From: Siphonodentalium dalli
Lineage: Eukaryota; Mollusca; Scaphopoda; Gadilida; Siphonodentaliidae
DNA length: 64,000 nt
Assembly (NCBI GenBank): GCA_032622095.1
Contig: CP136069.1
Span: 189,277,122 to 189,341,121, forward strand
Direction of reading: 5' to 3'
The translations under genes were made by a program, and so were the position numbers. A model generated the notes under the pieces. The model searched no databases. It saw nothing but the letters and a program-made list of their open reading frames with translations, and had not been told where the DNA came from. This document shows, piece after piece, positions 22,701 to 34,376 of this stretch. Every line of letters starts with the position of its first letter. The stretch's first letter is position 1.

Positions 22701-22863
22701 GAACCTCCACCACGTATGACCGGCGATAATATGTTCATATCAGAACCTCCCCCGCGTATGACCGGAGGATAATATGAGAACTTCCCTCGCGTATGACCGG
22801 CGGATAATATGAACCTCCCCCGCGTATGACTGGCAGATAATATGAGAACCTCCACCGCATATG
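19677..22863 (+). repeat. Minisatellite core, about 33-43-bp units
   Basis: Tandem units built on 'TATTATCCGCCGGTCATACG', followed by CGGTGGAGGTTCA, CGAGGGAGGTTCTCA or GGGGGAGGTTCTGA, some with an extra 'TATGAACA'. The unit variants alternate in higher-order groups. Orientation reverses abruptly at about 22600 ('GGAGGATATGACCGGCGG'), so the last 260 bases are the complement of the array and the true centre of the palindrome lies there. There is no unique spacer between units. Overlapping open frames in several phases are artefacts of unit length. Confidence 0.9.
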
Positions 22864-22930
22864 AAGTTTTTAAGTCTATAAACACTATTTGATTTGAATA
22901 TTCTTTTGAATAGTCTTACCATTGACATAT

Positions 22931-23221
22931 TCATTCGTTCAAACCAGTTGATCTATTTTGTAACTTGGCTTTTAGTCGCTGGGCTCCGGCATCTGGGCTT
23001 TTAGTCACAACTGAAATAAAAATAAGTGAGAATATCTTGGAGCGAATTTCTGGTCCTGGTGGACCCATTTGAAAAAAAATACATTCCCTGTGTTTAATTC
23101 TACATTTTGATATACTATACGCCCCATTATATTGAATATACCGGCTGAAATCGATCCTGTAATTGTAAACATCGAGTCTATTTTTAGCTGTTTTATCGGA
23201 GCGTGTTTGCGTGTTCGCCAT
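22931..23221 (-). CDS. Unknown arm ORF (right arm)
   Basis: Minus-strand partner of the ORF at 19313: same ATG, same MANTQTRSDK start and the same SPDAGAQRLKAKL stretch. A 7-base loss between 'AACTG' repeats shifts the frame after RSTG, giving an early stop at 96 residues. High identity may simply reflect recent arm homogenisation. No family recognised. Confidence 0.35.
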   Translation of the reverse strand: MANTQTRSDKTAKNRLDVYNYRIDFSRYIQYNGAYSISKCRIKHRECIFFQMGPPGPEIRSKIFSLIFISVVTKSPDAGAQRLKAKLQNRSTGLNE

Positions 23222-23826
23222 TACAATATTCGCACTAAAACAGCCATATTGTAACTAAAAACGAATGCACAGTATTCCACTGCGTTATTTGATACCTAAA
23301 ACTTGTTGTTTGCTAGTGTATTCAACGATAAATATAAATTCTAAACATTAATGTCGAACGCAGTTTTTCGTGCTTGTGGAATTTTATGTTAGGTCAGTTG
23401 TCGACCGAATAATGTAACTTCCGGTGTCCGGTCAGTGGCGGGGTTAATATGTTTGGATAGGGCGAATGTGAACCTTTCGTTAGACACCAAAAGTAGCCCT
23501 CTACGCGCTGTATTCCTCGAGATATCGGCCGTCCCACGCAATTTGAAAATCCTGTCCCGCAGATTGTCATTCTATCCCAAATTCCACCCCATGTTAGGTC
23601 AGTTGTCGATCGAATAATGTAACTTCCGGTGTCCGGTCAGTGGTGGGGTTAATATGTGTGGATAGGGCGAATGTGGGCCTTTCGTTAGACACCAAAATGA
23701 GCCCCCTACGCTCTGTATTCCTCGAGATATCGGCCGTCCCACGCAATTTGAAATTCTGTCCCGCAGATTGTCGTTTTGTCCCATATCCCATCCCATCCCG
23801 CAGATTGTCATTTCCCTATATATATA

Positions 23827-24480
23827 CCAATTATAATATGTTATTACCCAGGTGCGGACGCAAGGCATTGATAAACAACTTTCACATGCCGTAGAAGGAT
23901 GACGTTACTAAATCATCAAGGGTGTCATTTTATACCCACTTGAAAGATTAAACGGCTATATATACGTCCAAATATTACAGTTTGAACTTTTCATTTACTA
24001 TTTATAACGAACCAAAGCCGGACGCTTTGGGTCGTATAAAGACTATATCTGATTTTGTGACGTCACCAATTATTATCTAATAGTACTATTTTGGCTTCAA
24101 AATATTTAATTACACGGCCGATTACCTTTGAGTTCATTTAACCTCTGAGTACATTTAACCTGTGACCTTTTATTGTACCTCGCCTTGCTAGTTATAGTCA
24201 GCCACTGTCATATCGATATCGATTCCCGCCCATGTGGGAGGCTGGGAGCCATTACTTCTCGACTTTTCGTTTATATGCCATGAATGTATGGTGTGTATGG
24301 TATGTGTATGAATGAGGTTTGACAGGGGAGTGGTAAGATTATTTATTTGTTCATAAGTGTCAATTCATTGTGAACATTATCCAGCAAAATAAATTCTCTT
24401 TGTGTTCCTATCTATAAGGTCTTAAAGGCAGGCCAGGGTAATTCGACACTGGTGTTTTGAATTTGTGCGAACAATTGTGT
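23827..24480. other. No gene recognised
   Basis: A+T-rich DNA with one CRE-like TGACGTCA palindrome near 24058. Nothing else supportable. Confidence 0.4.
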
Positions 24481-24488
24481 CGCACAGT

Positions 24489-25674
24489 CAGGGATGTGGC
24501 TAGAGGGTCTCCGCTGGGGGGGTGTCCACCTTGGGAATTTCCAACTGCACCCCCCCCCTTGAGTCGGAATCACACCAACACAACTTTGTGCATAATTCCA
24601 TTTGCACCCCCCCCCCTTGTGTTGGAATCGCACCAACACAACTTTTTGCATAATTCCATTTGCACCCCCCCCCCTTGTACCTCATGCTCAGGCCTAATTT
24701 CCTATATATTATATTCATAAGCCATGCTTCTACTAGTATTTTCCCAGTATGAGAACATTAAGATATTTTAACCTGAAAATTGCCCCCAAAAAAAACAACT
24801 AGTGATCTAATTCCAGACAAATGCACACAGCTACCGACAACAGACCAGGGAACACCAGGCCGACCATGGTTGTTTGGCCCGGTGTGAGAAAATTTTGAAA
24901 ACTATATACAAGAAAATCGCAAATCCTAGCATCTAGACTGGCCTCAACTGAAGCTTTCCTAGTGTTGGAAATTTCAAACCTCATGCTCCCCCTCAGGTTG
25001 GAAAATTCTTCAACTGATGACCATTTATGTCTACAAGTTTGACCAAATGTAGTAAAATATTGTTTTGCTAAACTAATTAGCAGTTTTGTATTGGCCATGT
25101 GGATGGGGCAATGACACGCCGGGCCGACCATGGTTCGGCCTGGTGTGCGAAAATTTTGAAATCTGAACAAGAAAATCGCAAAATCCTAACATCTAGACTA
25201 GCCTCAAGCCTTCCTACTGTTGGAAATTTCAAACCCTACACCCCCACTTAGGTTGGAAAATTTCCAACTGATGACAATTCCAATGATAATGTTGACCAAT
25301 TGTATGACAATATTGTTTTCTTAAATTAACTAGAAGTTTTTGACTGGCCACGGGCGATGGACCAGGACACAAGCTTTCCAAGTGTTGGAAATTTCCAACC
25401 TGTCACCCCCCCCCTAAGGTTGGAAAATTTCCAATTGATGTCCATTTCTGTCAAAAATTTTGACCAAAAATAGGAACATATGCAAATATTGGTCGAAAAA
25501 CAATAAATTCCCCCCAATAAATTGTTTTATAATCAAACTACAAGAACATTTTCAACCTATTGTTGGTGTGAAATTTCGTTGTGGCAGGTATGAAATTTCC
25601 AACTATTGAAAATATAGCTCTCTGCTGGGGGGTGAGACACCCCCCCCACACCCCCCCCTCTAGCCACATCCCTG
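24489..25674. mobile_element. hAT-like non-autonomous element
   Basis: Terminal inverted repeat CAGGGATGTGGCTAGAGGG at the left and its exact complement at the right, with a perfect 8-bp target duplication CGCACAGT (24481-24488, 25675-25682). The CAGGG start and 8-bp duplication are hAT hallmarks. The 1186-bp interior has C/G-runs and repeated 'TTGGAAATTTCCAACTG'-type palindromes but no transposase. It is the reference member for the relics at 4012 and 15663 and for the smaller element at 42173. Confidence 0.9.
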
Positions 25675-25682
25675 CGCACAGT

Positions 25683-26596
25683 AGAGTGGTGGGCTTAAAG
25701 CATTAATGTCGTAATAGGAAAATCTTGTTACTGTGTCTTTCGATTACTGGTATTGCAAATGAGAATTATGAATTTTTAATTACAACGTAAGTTCATTCGT
25801 AGCGGTAGTAACGGGTAGTTTACCTTTTGTTGAGAAAATAAGACACAATAAATAACGACACTATAGTAACTACAGTCTACACCCTGCGGGGCGAGATAAA
25901 CGTGATCGAAATTCGTAATGTGAAAAATATAGTAAGATTGACTTCACAAATTTACCGATCTACTGTGCGAATGTGGGCCTTTAATGTACATCATATGGTA
26001 CTGTGCGGTACGAAATGACATATGTTTGCATGGAATTAATTGTTATCGTAAAACTACAATGTATATAGTACTTACATGCATGTGATAATCCATAAATATC
26101 AAACTATTTTCTGGAATCGAAGGGAAACACATAATTATGAACAAAGCAGAAGAAACATTCATGCAGGTTCAGGCGAAATCAGTCAATGGAGAAAGTTACA
26201 CGATGACGTTTATCGTCGTCAATTTTCGTTGAAATCGACACGGTGACACCTCATGTATGAAATGAACAGCTATGAAATGGACACGCTGCTCCATTTTGGA
26301 TCTCAGCCGCAGCGCTCACCATGCACCGTCAAGAAATATATCTCTCAAATTCAGTAAAAAAAATTCCCGTTCCCCTCTCGACAAGGTATAACTATTTTCA
26401 CTTTAATGTTGGTAGTTTATGCCATGTGTAGTCTAGCTGTCAATCAAGACTGCCCGGAAGTACGATTGGCCTAATTTATACTCGAAATTACGATTTGGGA
26501 CTAGTCTTTCGACGAACCGTTATTACTGATAATCACCCCAGGAAACACAGGCTTCATGTGAACCTTATTTGGTGGGAATACCAGGGAATCTATAAA
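25683..26596. other. No gene recognised
   Basis: No open frame or repeat that I can support. Low-complexity A/T sequence only. Confidence 0.4.
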
Positions 26597-26976
26597 CCCT
26601 TTACCCAACAGAAGGGCCCTGTGCCAATGCATTCTCTTATATATGCGAGTCGACCATAGGTCGCCTCGCATATATAAGAGAATGCATTGGCTTAACACAT
26701 TAAAAATTATAAAATTGTTAAAGAATGTAAGAAAAATGGTAAAAAGTGTTTTTTTTAGGCCAATGCATTCTCTTATATATGCGAGGCGACCTATGGTCGA
26801 CTCGCATATATAAGAGAATGCATTGGCACAGGGCATAACTGTAACCATCACAATGTGGTCAATGAGCCGGTTCCAATGATATCCATATATGTATGGTTCT
26901 ATTGAGACAGACCGAAGATATTTTAGGCTGTTGAAGCTTTATTTGGCCGGTTTTGGCCGGTTTGTTGGGTAAAGGG
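26597..26976 (+). mobile_element. piggyBac-like MITE, copy 3
   Basis: Ends CCCTTTACCCAACA and TGTTGGGTAAAGGG, right flank TTAA, left flank TAAA. Two hairpins at about 26632-26691 and 26759-26826 are mirror images of each other, so the element can fold as two separate stems or one long one. It shares the 'GGCCGGTTTTGGCCGG' sub-terminal block with copies 2, 4 and 5. Confidence 0.8.
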
Positions 26977-29321
26977 TTAACTAAATTTGATAAAAAAAAT
27001 AATCCTAATTTTAGTGTAAACAATATTTATTTGAACAAAAGAACAGAACATCACATTGACAATTATACATATTGAGAAAATAAACATAGTTCAAATGAGG
27101 ATTAGATAACAAGCCATGAGCCTATGGCTTTTATAAAAATCTTTTCCTCCAAAAATGTTACCCCGAGTGTCAATACAGACAGCTACAGGGTAAAGAGGAC
27201 GGGAATTTGAATATTGTTCTGTGTTTTCAAATAAATGTTGGGAAGTTAGTTAAGCGAGTGCAGGGATCAGAAAGATGGAGGAGTGATAGAAGGGAGAAGA
27301 TTATGAAATAGACAAGAAAGATAATAAAGTAGGTAGAAAAGAAGTGTGATAAATGCTGTATACAATAATCCCTCAGTCATAATCTAAATTTCACATTATG
27401 GCGTTAAATCATGGTGTATTGTCCAATATAGAAACGGAATTTGACCCCAAATTCGTCTCGGCACACAGGAGAGATGATGCATGAAAATAAGTATATATTA
27501 GGATAATTGTTATACTTGTAGTGCGTATCAATATAGTCTAGATACAATTAGTACATGTAAGTACAATCAGTAGTAAGTCCATTAATATGCCAAGGTCAGC
27601 ACGGTTGAGCATGCACTCCGTGGGCAGACAGACGGATATGCCCGAACACATCCTAATTTTGATCTTGTTATAAATCTTAGTTTATAAATTGTAGTTTGTA
27701 AATTTCATACGACATGCACTTTTTAACAAACATATATAAATATTTCTAATACAAACAACTAAATGTGAGATTTGAAGAATGATGAGCATGTTTTAGAATT
27801 CACAAAACAAAAACTAGAAAATACAAGCTGAACACATACATTTAAACTAGAATGCACTCAGAGAGATGCCAACGTGCGCAAAAATTTAATAAACAATAAT
27901 TTAAAAAATAATTTCACTGTATTTTACTTAATTTATTTAATTTAATGTTAGTAAAAAACGACAATTACCATTTCTCATTTCATCACAGATAAAAGGCAAA
28001 TTACTATATTAATCATTTAAGTAATTAAAACCAATTCCATGTTGCCGAAAGGATGAGACTTTAATATCGATTACATTTTTTTCAGCGGCATATTTTCATT
28101 TTCATTTTCCGATAGTCAAAGTGGACCAAAGGAGCAATTATTAGAAATAATTAATACCATTTGTGTAAATATTGATAGCAGCCAATTTGCAACAATAAAT
28201 ATCAATAATTAATCAATAACGATAATTTTATGTAATAATAAACTCTTCAAACGGTGTTTGTGTCAACAAATGCGTTTTGTTTTGTGTTACGTCATTCGTC
28301 ATATTTGACCCGGAACTCGGCTGAAGGTTAGGCTATTCAGCCTATTGCGTCGACTTACGAAATCGCGTTTTGAATGTCTCTCTTTTCCCGCACGATAAAA
28401 AGAGGTCTTCACACGAACAAAAAATGATAAAACTTCCCAATTATAAGTAAAAAATACCCAAATGAAGGAGTCTATGTAGGTCCCGAAGGAGTCTATAGAC
28501 TCTTCGATGTAGAGTTCTGATGGAGAAAATGTAGGTCGATCTATTTTTGTCATAACTCTGACGTATTTTGACCTGGGAGAAAAAATCGAAATCGAGGCTC
28601 ACTACGAGCATGCCAGTTTTAAATATAGAAGCAGGGAATCCCGACAAATGGCGATATCGGCGACAAACAAATAATCGAAAACAACACATAAAATAAACAT
28701 AGCAAAAACGCGGCCCAGTAAAAATGTCAGAACTCCACGAGGTTTTACGTCGTTTTTGGTGACGTCATGGCGTGAAACGGAGTAGGGTGACACGTACCTA
28801 CCTACGAATCTGTCTGATCGCAATACTGTTGCGCGAGCGCACGTAATAAAGAAAAGAAAATAAGAATTAAAACACTATACTGGACTTTTGACCCTTCAAA
28901 TGTCTCATTTTTGTTAATTATGTTGACAGAGGGAGAACAGATCATTGGCATCTCTAAAACAAATTCGCGCACAAGGAATTCGATCAACACGAAAATAAGC
29001 GATCGGAATTGAAATTTCAACTAATAGCATATGCAATGTAACATAAGAAACTAGAAATTATTTGGTGCGAAATATATATTTCGTCACCAAATTATTTGCG
29101 AATGTCTGTCTGTATTCTACAGAAATTAACAGGGAACCACCTAGATGGCTCCAAATGACTTTAACAGGTGCAATATATTACGAGGAAGATAATAGCTCAG
29201 ATTAAAAGTTTCTAAAGTGACGATGTTGGTGTCGTGGACAGAAAACGTTGGAGAGGCACCACAATCGGTGGTATTATTATGTCGCCGACAACCACTAAGG
29301 AGTCTGATGATGTGGTAAAAA
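26977..29321. other. No gene recognised
   Basis: 2.3 kb of A+T-rich DNA lacking long open frames. A CRE-like TGACGTCA lies near 28761. Short minus-strand frames at 28300-29020 overlap one another and show no family features. Confidence 0.5.
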
Positions 29322-29675
29322 CCCTTTACCCAACAAACCGGCCAAAACCGGCCAAATAAAGCTTCAACAGCCTAAAATATCTTCGGTCTGTCTCAATAGA
29401 ACCATACAAATATGGATATCATTGGAACCGGCTCCTTGACCACACTGTGATAGTTACAGTTATGCCTTATGCCAATGCATTCTCTTATATATGCGAGTCG
29501 ACCATAGGTCGCCTCGCATATATAAGAGAATGCATTGGCCTAAAAATTCTTTAACAATTTTATAATTTTTAATGTGTTAAGCCAATGCATTCTCTTATAT
29601 ATGCGAGGCGACCTATGGTCGACTCGCATATATAAGAGAATGCATTGGCACAGGGCCCTTCTGTTGGCTAAAGGG
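29322..29675 (-). mobile_element. piggyBac-like MITE, copy 4 (inverted)
   Basis: Same family as copies 2, 3 and 5 but in reverse orientation: the 'CCGGCCAAAACCGGCC' block is next to the left end. Left flank AAAA, right flank TTAA; the right TIR has one change (TTGGCTAAAGGG). Confidence 0.75.
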
Positions 29676-29779
29676 TTAAAGACGCCAATTTGGTGCCGTT
29701 TGGGTCAGAGATAGGGAGGGGGCATAAAATTGATGAGAAGGTATTTGGTCGCAGATATCCACCAAACGTACACTCTAAA

Positions 29780-30080
29780 TCGCGTTGGGTACCCAAATTG
29801 GGTAAAATGTTTGCCCAACACAATGGTGCATATAGTACGAACGTTTAGAAACTTTTTTCTTTTTTGTTGGGTAAAACATCTGTTACCAAATTTGGGTCAA
29901 TTTTACTAAATGTTAGACAATGTTTTACTCAGCGCAGGGTAATAATTTACCCAATATTAATTTCGCTCCTGAATTGGGCGATTTTTTAATTTTTTCATTG
30001 GGCGAATAATTACTTAATTATTCGGTCAAATCAACTAATGTTGGAAAATTTATTACCTCTAACGTTGGGTTAAAAACTAT
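29780..30080. repeat. Degenerate TTGGGTAA-rich stretch
   Basis: The octamer TTGGGTAA and its complement recur many times with changes (for example 29787, 29800, 29863, 29950, 30064). It looks like an old interspersed repeat or decayed short tandem array with no coding potential. Confidence 0.4.
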
Positions 30081-30299
30081 CATTTCGCGACAGTATATTC
30101 AGATATATCTGGAAATAATATAGCTCATTTATTTCGATGGATAAAAATAATTATGCCAAGGTGGGAATTGCCTAAATTATACTAATCTAGCTGGTGTTCC
30201 GGTGTTGCGCAGATAAAGAATGAGTAAATTATATAGCGCACCAGTCGTTTAAATTAGTTATTAGTCACCTCAGATAAACATATATTGCAATCTCCCGAC

Positions 30300-30900
30300 A
30301 AAGTTACATGTCTTTTAATTTAACAATAAACGCTCTATATTGCTAATTATTAATGTAGGCAACGGCATCTATCCCAGACATTTCCCGTCTCTGTGCCAAT
30401 TTTCCCACATATCTTATGAGCTGATAATAAACGCTCTGCATTGATTAATTGTGTTAGAATATGTACTACACTCCACCCATCCCTCTAAGTCATCTGAGAT
30501 GAAAGGTACATATCCAATTATATTCCCATGGCCATGTGACCCATATATACCAATTTCCTTACATATCGGCTAAGATGATAAAGAACACGCTTTATTGCTA
30601 ATTATTATAATATAATCTTTAAGTCCCCATAGCGTCAACGGCACCTATCATGGTACTCCACGCGTGAATTCAGCACCGCATACCAATTTCCATCGACCAT
30701 AATTTACTTATGTTAAATACAATTGTTTATTATTAGCTATTTAAGTAGTCTAAGGTCAACAATACCTTTCCCGTGACACTCACTGGGTCAATTTACCCCT
30801 GTGAATCAATTTCCACTGACCAAATTCCAACCATTTTGGGTATATAATTAATTATTTTGTTAAATTAATTATAAGTGCCCCTTTAAGACGTTTGATGTCA
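30300..30900. repeat. Degenerate tandem repeat, about 100-150-bp units
   Basis: About five units each contain 'AATAAACGCTCT...TTGCTAATTATT', then 'GTCAACGGCACCTATC', then 'CAATTTCC', at about 30324, 30426, 30578, 30716 and 30846. They are strongly diverged from one another. The first motif alone also occurs near 2279 and 2416. Confidence 0.45.
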
Positions 30901-31920
30901 ACAATCCAACAACACTTCCCGTTTGAGCGCCCATATCCGACAACGAACAAACCAAATTGAGTTGTATTGGTATATCATCTTGTAATACAACAAGCACAAA
31001 ACTGTTATTGGTACGAAACGTCTTTCAACTCAACGTCCAATTTGACAACACTGAATGACATCTGGGGGAGGGTGAAATAGTCCACCCCCAGCAGCTAGTC
31101 CGGAGACACACACATGTTTATCATACAAATGCTTTCACTATATGGTTGTGTAATGAATCTATAAACATAAATATAGACTCCTTTCGTGCCATCGTGGCAC
31201 ATTCTTTCAACTTGCTGATAACGAAATAGTTATGGTTTGGAGTTTGGGGCGATACCCGGGAAGATTTGAAAGGGCTGTCAGTCCTCTCCTACAACTAGCC
31301 CAGTCGTTTAGGGTAAAAATTTAGCAAAATCGTGACAGACCGGATTAAAGCATAAAACTTTGCCAATATGTAAAATGGGATATGGGAAACAATTTTGGAG
31401 GGGGGGGGGGGGCGGGCTGCGGGTCATGGTTCATGAGAATTTCTGGTTTCCATGGTAACGGCATAAAATATTTGGGGAAAAGTGAAAAAATCCCGCGGTT
31501 TGGAAACAATTAGACTTGTGTTTAAATAAATGATATGAACTCATAGTGCTATCAATGGTCCATCAAATGAACTGGGCCAATATTACTTATAGGGTCAAGG
31601 TCAACCATTAAGGTCAAGGTCATTGAAAAATTGTAATTTTTCTGTCTATTTTTTATTGGTGGTCTCATATGCCGCCAACACTAATGCCTTAGTCTTAAAT
31701 GCTATCCCTTCATAAATACACATAAAATAGGGCGTCACCACCATGTTCAATTTGGTATATGATATACTTTATTTCATATGGTCATTGTTTACTTTTGATA
31801 ACCTTAAGTTTAGATCATCACATTTTTAGATACCACTTTTTATGGTATGTGTGCAATTACGACCCGGCCACTATGCTAAAGATAAATCAAGTGAATTTTA
31901 ATTTTACCCTCACAAATAAA
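30901..31920. other. No gene recognised
   Basis: Contains a G-run near 31400 and 'AAGGTCAAGGTCATTG' repeats near 31590-31625. No open frame of note. Confidence 0.4.
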
Positions 31921-32593
31921 CATTAAATATAGTCATACCAAGTAAATATAGAGCGATTGCGTTGGGTTAATATTAGTATTAGAGTTTTCGGGTTGAGTTG
32001 GTAATTTTAATACATAACATGTATCGTGTTGCCATGGCAACTGATAGCGAAAATATCGCAAAATTACCAGTTTCGAATTAAAATGATAAGGCTTGCGAAT
32101 AATTTATCAGAATTAATTCCACCAACAGGTCCTATATCAGAAATTCATTCACTTCGAAGAAAAAATATTGACTTATATGATTATATGAGAGAGAGAGAGA
32201 AAATATATTGTAAATGGCGAAAAATAGACGAATAGACGAAATGGCGAAAAAATTAGACGAAATGGCGAAAAAATTGCCACCCAAATATGTCCAGACATGG
32301 TGGCGATTATAAACACACCAGCTTAATCCTCGGTCTAAGTATTGGATAGATCATCTCAACGAGTGTCTTCATAATTAAGACGGCCGGCGTGCGTCTTGTT
32401 TTGGGATTGATAAACTCTACTCACTCGCGCTCCGTGCTCGTGAGTAGGGTTTATCACCCACAAACAAGACGCGCGCCGGTCATCTTAATTATGAAGACAT
32501 GTCGAGTGAGATGATGTATCCAATTTAGACGATGTATTCATAAACCCAGTGATAACGGGACGGTTAATTAAATGTGTTTCACGGGATTAATAT
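31921..32593 (+). repeat. Flanking direct repeat A, left copy
   Basis: A 673-bp segment repeated in direct orientation at 41343-42007 (and at 49714-50378 through the tandem duplication). The copies differ at only about ten sites. On this side it is followed directly by the 3' end of a minus-strand retrotransposon (32594); on the other side it is preceded by that element's truncated 5' end. It contains a hairpin of about 198 bp (32333-32530) with near-perfect arms. A 69-codon frame (32026-32235) is a frameshifted version of the 93-codon frame in the other copies. Confidence 0.85.
32333..32530. repeat. Long hairpin inside repeat A
   Basis: Arms run from 'GTCTAAGTATTGGAT' to its complement at 32530, through 'GTCTTCATAATTAAGACGGC' and its complement. 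The tip is 'CACTCGCGCTCCGTGCTCGTGAG'. The same hairpin is at 41750-41944 and 50121-50315. It looks like a small foldback MITE resident in the host DNA before repeat A was duplicated. Confidence 0.75.
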
Positions 32594-32655
32594 ATATATA
32601 TCTTTATTGTCCTCCATTGATGGAGAGTTGTTATATAATATAAATACAGTTTATC
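32594..32655 (-). mobile_element. 3' end of the minus-strand non-LTR element
   Basis: Read on the minus strand this ends 'CTCCATCAATGGAG-GACAATAAAGAT' followed by AT repeats. This matches the 3' end of the plus-strand element at 58685-58712 (hairpin, then CAATAAAGAT, then a dinucleotide tail). It is therefore the missing terminus of the element whose RT lies at 38990-41343; the Jockey-type element and ORF cassette sit between. Confidence 0.7.
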
Positions 32656-32811
32656 ACAGTAGCATCCCACAATCTCATCGAGTCAGCAGCACTCTCAGGA
32701 CAATCTTAAACTTATAACATTGCTTACTTCAAGAGTAAATTGCTTACTTTGAAGAGTAAACTTTTTATAAATTTGCTAAAACTCAAAGAGTAAACTCACA
32801 ATCTGCTAGAC

Positions 32812-34368
32812 GTGGCCAATAAACGTATATCAGCTTCGCAGTGCCCTTCTCAGGGCGCCGATTCGGATAAAACACTTATTGAATCTCTAAGAGAAGACAA
32901 CAAATTCCTGAAGGAACGGTTAGCCGGTCTAGAAAAACAACTTGCTGGGTGCCAAGCCCATCTCGCAATAATGGTCGAGCGCCTACCAGAAAAACCGCAA
33001 ACATCAGAGAAATCTTCAAACAAACGAGACAAAAAGAACAAAAAGAAGACCGAAAAGAACATCACTACCCCAGCCACATCGACTCCAGTTCCAGACTTCG
33101 CCGCAAAATTACCGACTCCATCAACTCCAGCAACCTCCGTACCGTCAGAAAAAAATGAAACCGCCCACGAAGAAAACATCGAAGTTATAATGACAGACGC
33201 TGAAGAAGACATATCCGACGAAGAATTCGCCACCATATTCAAAAACAAAAGAAGACGAAAAGCCAGCATGATGATCCCAGACCCTATCAGCCCTATCAGC
33301 ACGCCAGCCAAAAAGATCAGAACGCACATACAGCCTAGCCCGACAAAAGAACCCGAACGACAAGCGACCAACCACTCCAGCAACAAACCAACCAAGCGAA
33401 GAGACATCATAATAGTCGAAAACCTTACCAGCGAGATGAAGCAGAGTCCACATTACCTCCATAGAACAATCACGACAAAATATCCCATCCGGACATCAAC
33501 AACCAGAGCCGGCACTCTGCTAATCTATCCCCAGAATGATGAAACAAAGCAATATCTACTGGCAAAAGCAAAAGACATCCCAGCTTTCAAAGACAACAAC
33601 ATTACGTTCAGACTAACCAACGGAAGCCGTCACCAGAGCACACCAACGACTCATAAAGCCGTTATATGTGGCATACCTCCATCTGTCACAGATGACGACA
33701 TTACACAAGACATTGGCGACAAATACACTGTACAAAGACTAAAGAGCTCCCATGACAACCAACCAACATGGAAAGTTAAAATCACCTGCGAGAACAAAGA
33801 AGCAAAGCAACTTATAATGAACGGCGTCAGACTAGGCTCCAACTTAAACAAATATAAAGTCATCGAATACAAAGAACGACCACACGTAACCCAGTGCTAC
33901 AAATGTCAAAAGTTCAATCACACGGCCGAATTCTGCAAAAGCAACGACATAATCTGCAAAAATTGCGCGGGAAATCACAAACACCAAGACTGCACCAGTA
34001 ACATCAAAAGATGCGCGAACTGCGACAGTGATCACCACTCAGCATACAAGGGATGCACAGTTTTTAAAACTGAAGTTACAACAAAAGAAACACAAAAGCT
34101 CACATACGCAGCCGCCACAAGCAAACCCGCCGACATCACTGAAACCCTAAAGCTTGCAGCTGTAATAACATCGACCATTGTCAGCGCCCTGTCTGACAAA
34201 CAAAGAGATCCACGAAATATCAAAGACAGCGTGTGTCAATACGTCGAACATGCTGTCAACACCATATACAGAACTCAACTCACAAAAGAAACCATCCAAC
34301 AGTTCACATACAGACGTTATAACAACACAACCAAAGCTGACACGCCCAAACACACAAGCCGATTGTAA
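32812..34368 (+). CDS. Jockey-type ORF1 (gag-like, three zinc knuckles)
   Basis: Nucleic-acid-binding ORF1 protein of about 518 residues, expected to coat the element RNA. Residues about 20-58 look like a coiled coil (heptads in LREDNKFLKERLAGLEKQL). A Ser/Pro/Lys-rich low-complexity region follows. From about residue 361 come three CCHC-type knuckles (CYKCQKFNHTAEFC, CKNCAGNHKHQDC, CANCDSDHHSAYKGC), as in Jockey-clade gags. The first codon of the frame is GTG in a GTGGCC context, not ATG. The first in-frame ATG (32971) would remove most of the coiled coil, so the original ATG has probably mutated. ORF2 begins 8 bases after the stop. Confidence 0.85.
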   Translation: MANKRISASQCPSQGADSDKTLIESLREDNKFLKERLAGLEKQLAGCQAHLAIMVERLPEKPQTSEKSSNKRDKKNKKKTEKNITTPATSTPVPDFAAKLPTPSTPATSVPSEKNETAHEENIEVIMTDAEEDISDEEFATIFKNKRRRKASMMIPDPISPISTPAKKIRTHIQPSPTKEPERQATNHSSNKPTKRRDIIIVENLTSEMKQSPHYLHRTITTKYPIRTSTTRAGTLLIYPQNDETKQYLLAKAKDIPAFKDNNITFRLTNGSRHQSTPTTHKAVICGIPPSVTDDDITQDIGDKYTVQRLKSSHDNQPTWKVKITCENKEAKQLIMNGVRLGSNLNKYKVIEYKERPHVTQCYKCQKFNHTAEFCKSNDIICKNCAGNHKHQDCTSNIKRCANCDSDHHSAYKGCTVFKTEVTTKETQKLTYAAATSKPADITETLKLAAVITSTIVSALSDKQRDPRNIKDSVCQYVEHAVNTIYRTQLTKETIQQFTYRRYNNTTKADTPKHTSRL

Positions 34369-34376
34369 CACCTACC

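Larger units (their letters stand above)
18717..23816. mobile_element. 5.1-kb palindromic element with minisatellite core
   Basis: Arms 18717-19676 and 22864-23816 are near-identical inverted repeats of about 0.95 kb, starting GGGACATGACAATCTGCGGG. TATATATATA flanks both ends (18707-18716, 23817-23826). That motif is self-complementary, so it could be target duplication or part of the TIR. Sub-terminal 'TGACAATCTGCGGGA' boxes repeat inside each arm along with a 'GTGGGACGGCCGATA' block. Each arm carries an inward-facing ORF, and the 3.2-kb core is a tandem repeat. The plan resembles Foldback-type elements; the superfamily is unknown. Confidence 0.75.

Noticed and set aside
19690-22863. CRISPR-like array
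   Set aside because: Units follow one another without unique spacers, unit lengths vary, and the setting is a eukaryotic transposon; it is a minisatellite.
28755-28775. CRE site TGACGTCA as promoter
   Set aside because: An isolated 8-mer with no associated gene; expected by chance in 64 kb.
28299-29020. Cluster of minus-strand frames as a host gene
   Set aside because: Short, mutually overlapping, without domain signals or credible splice structure.
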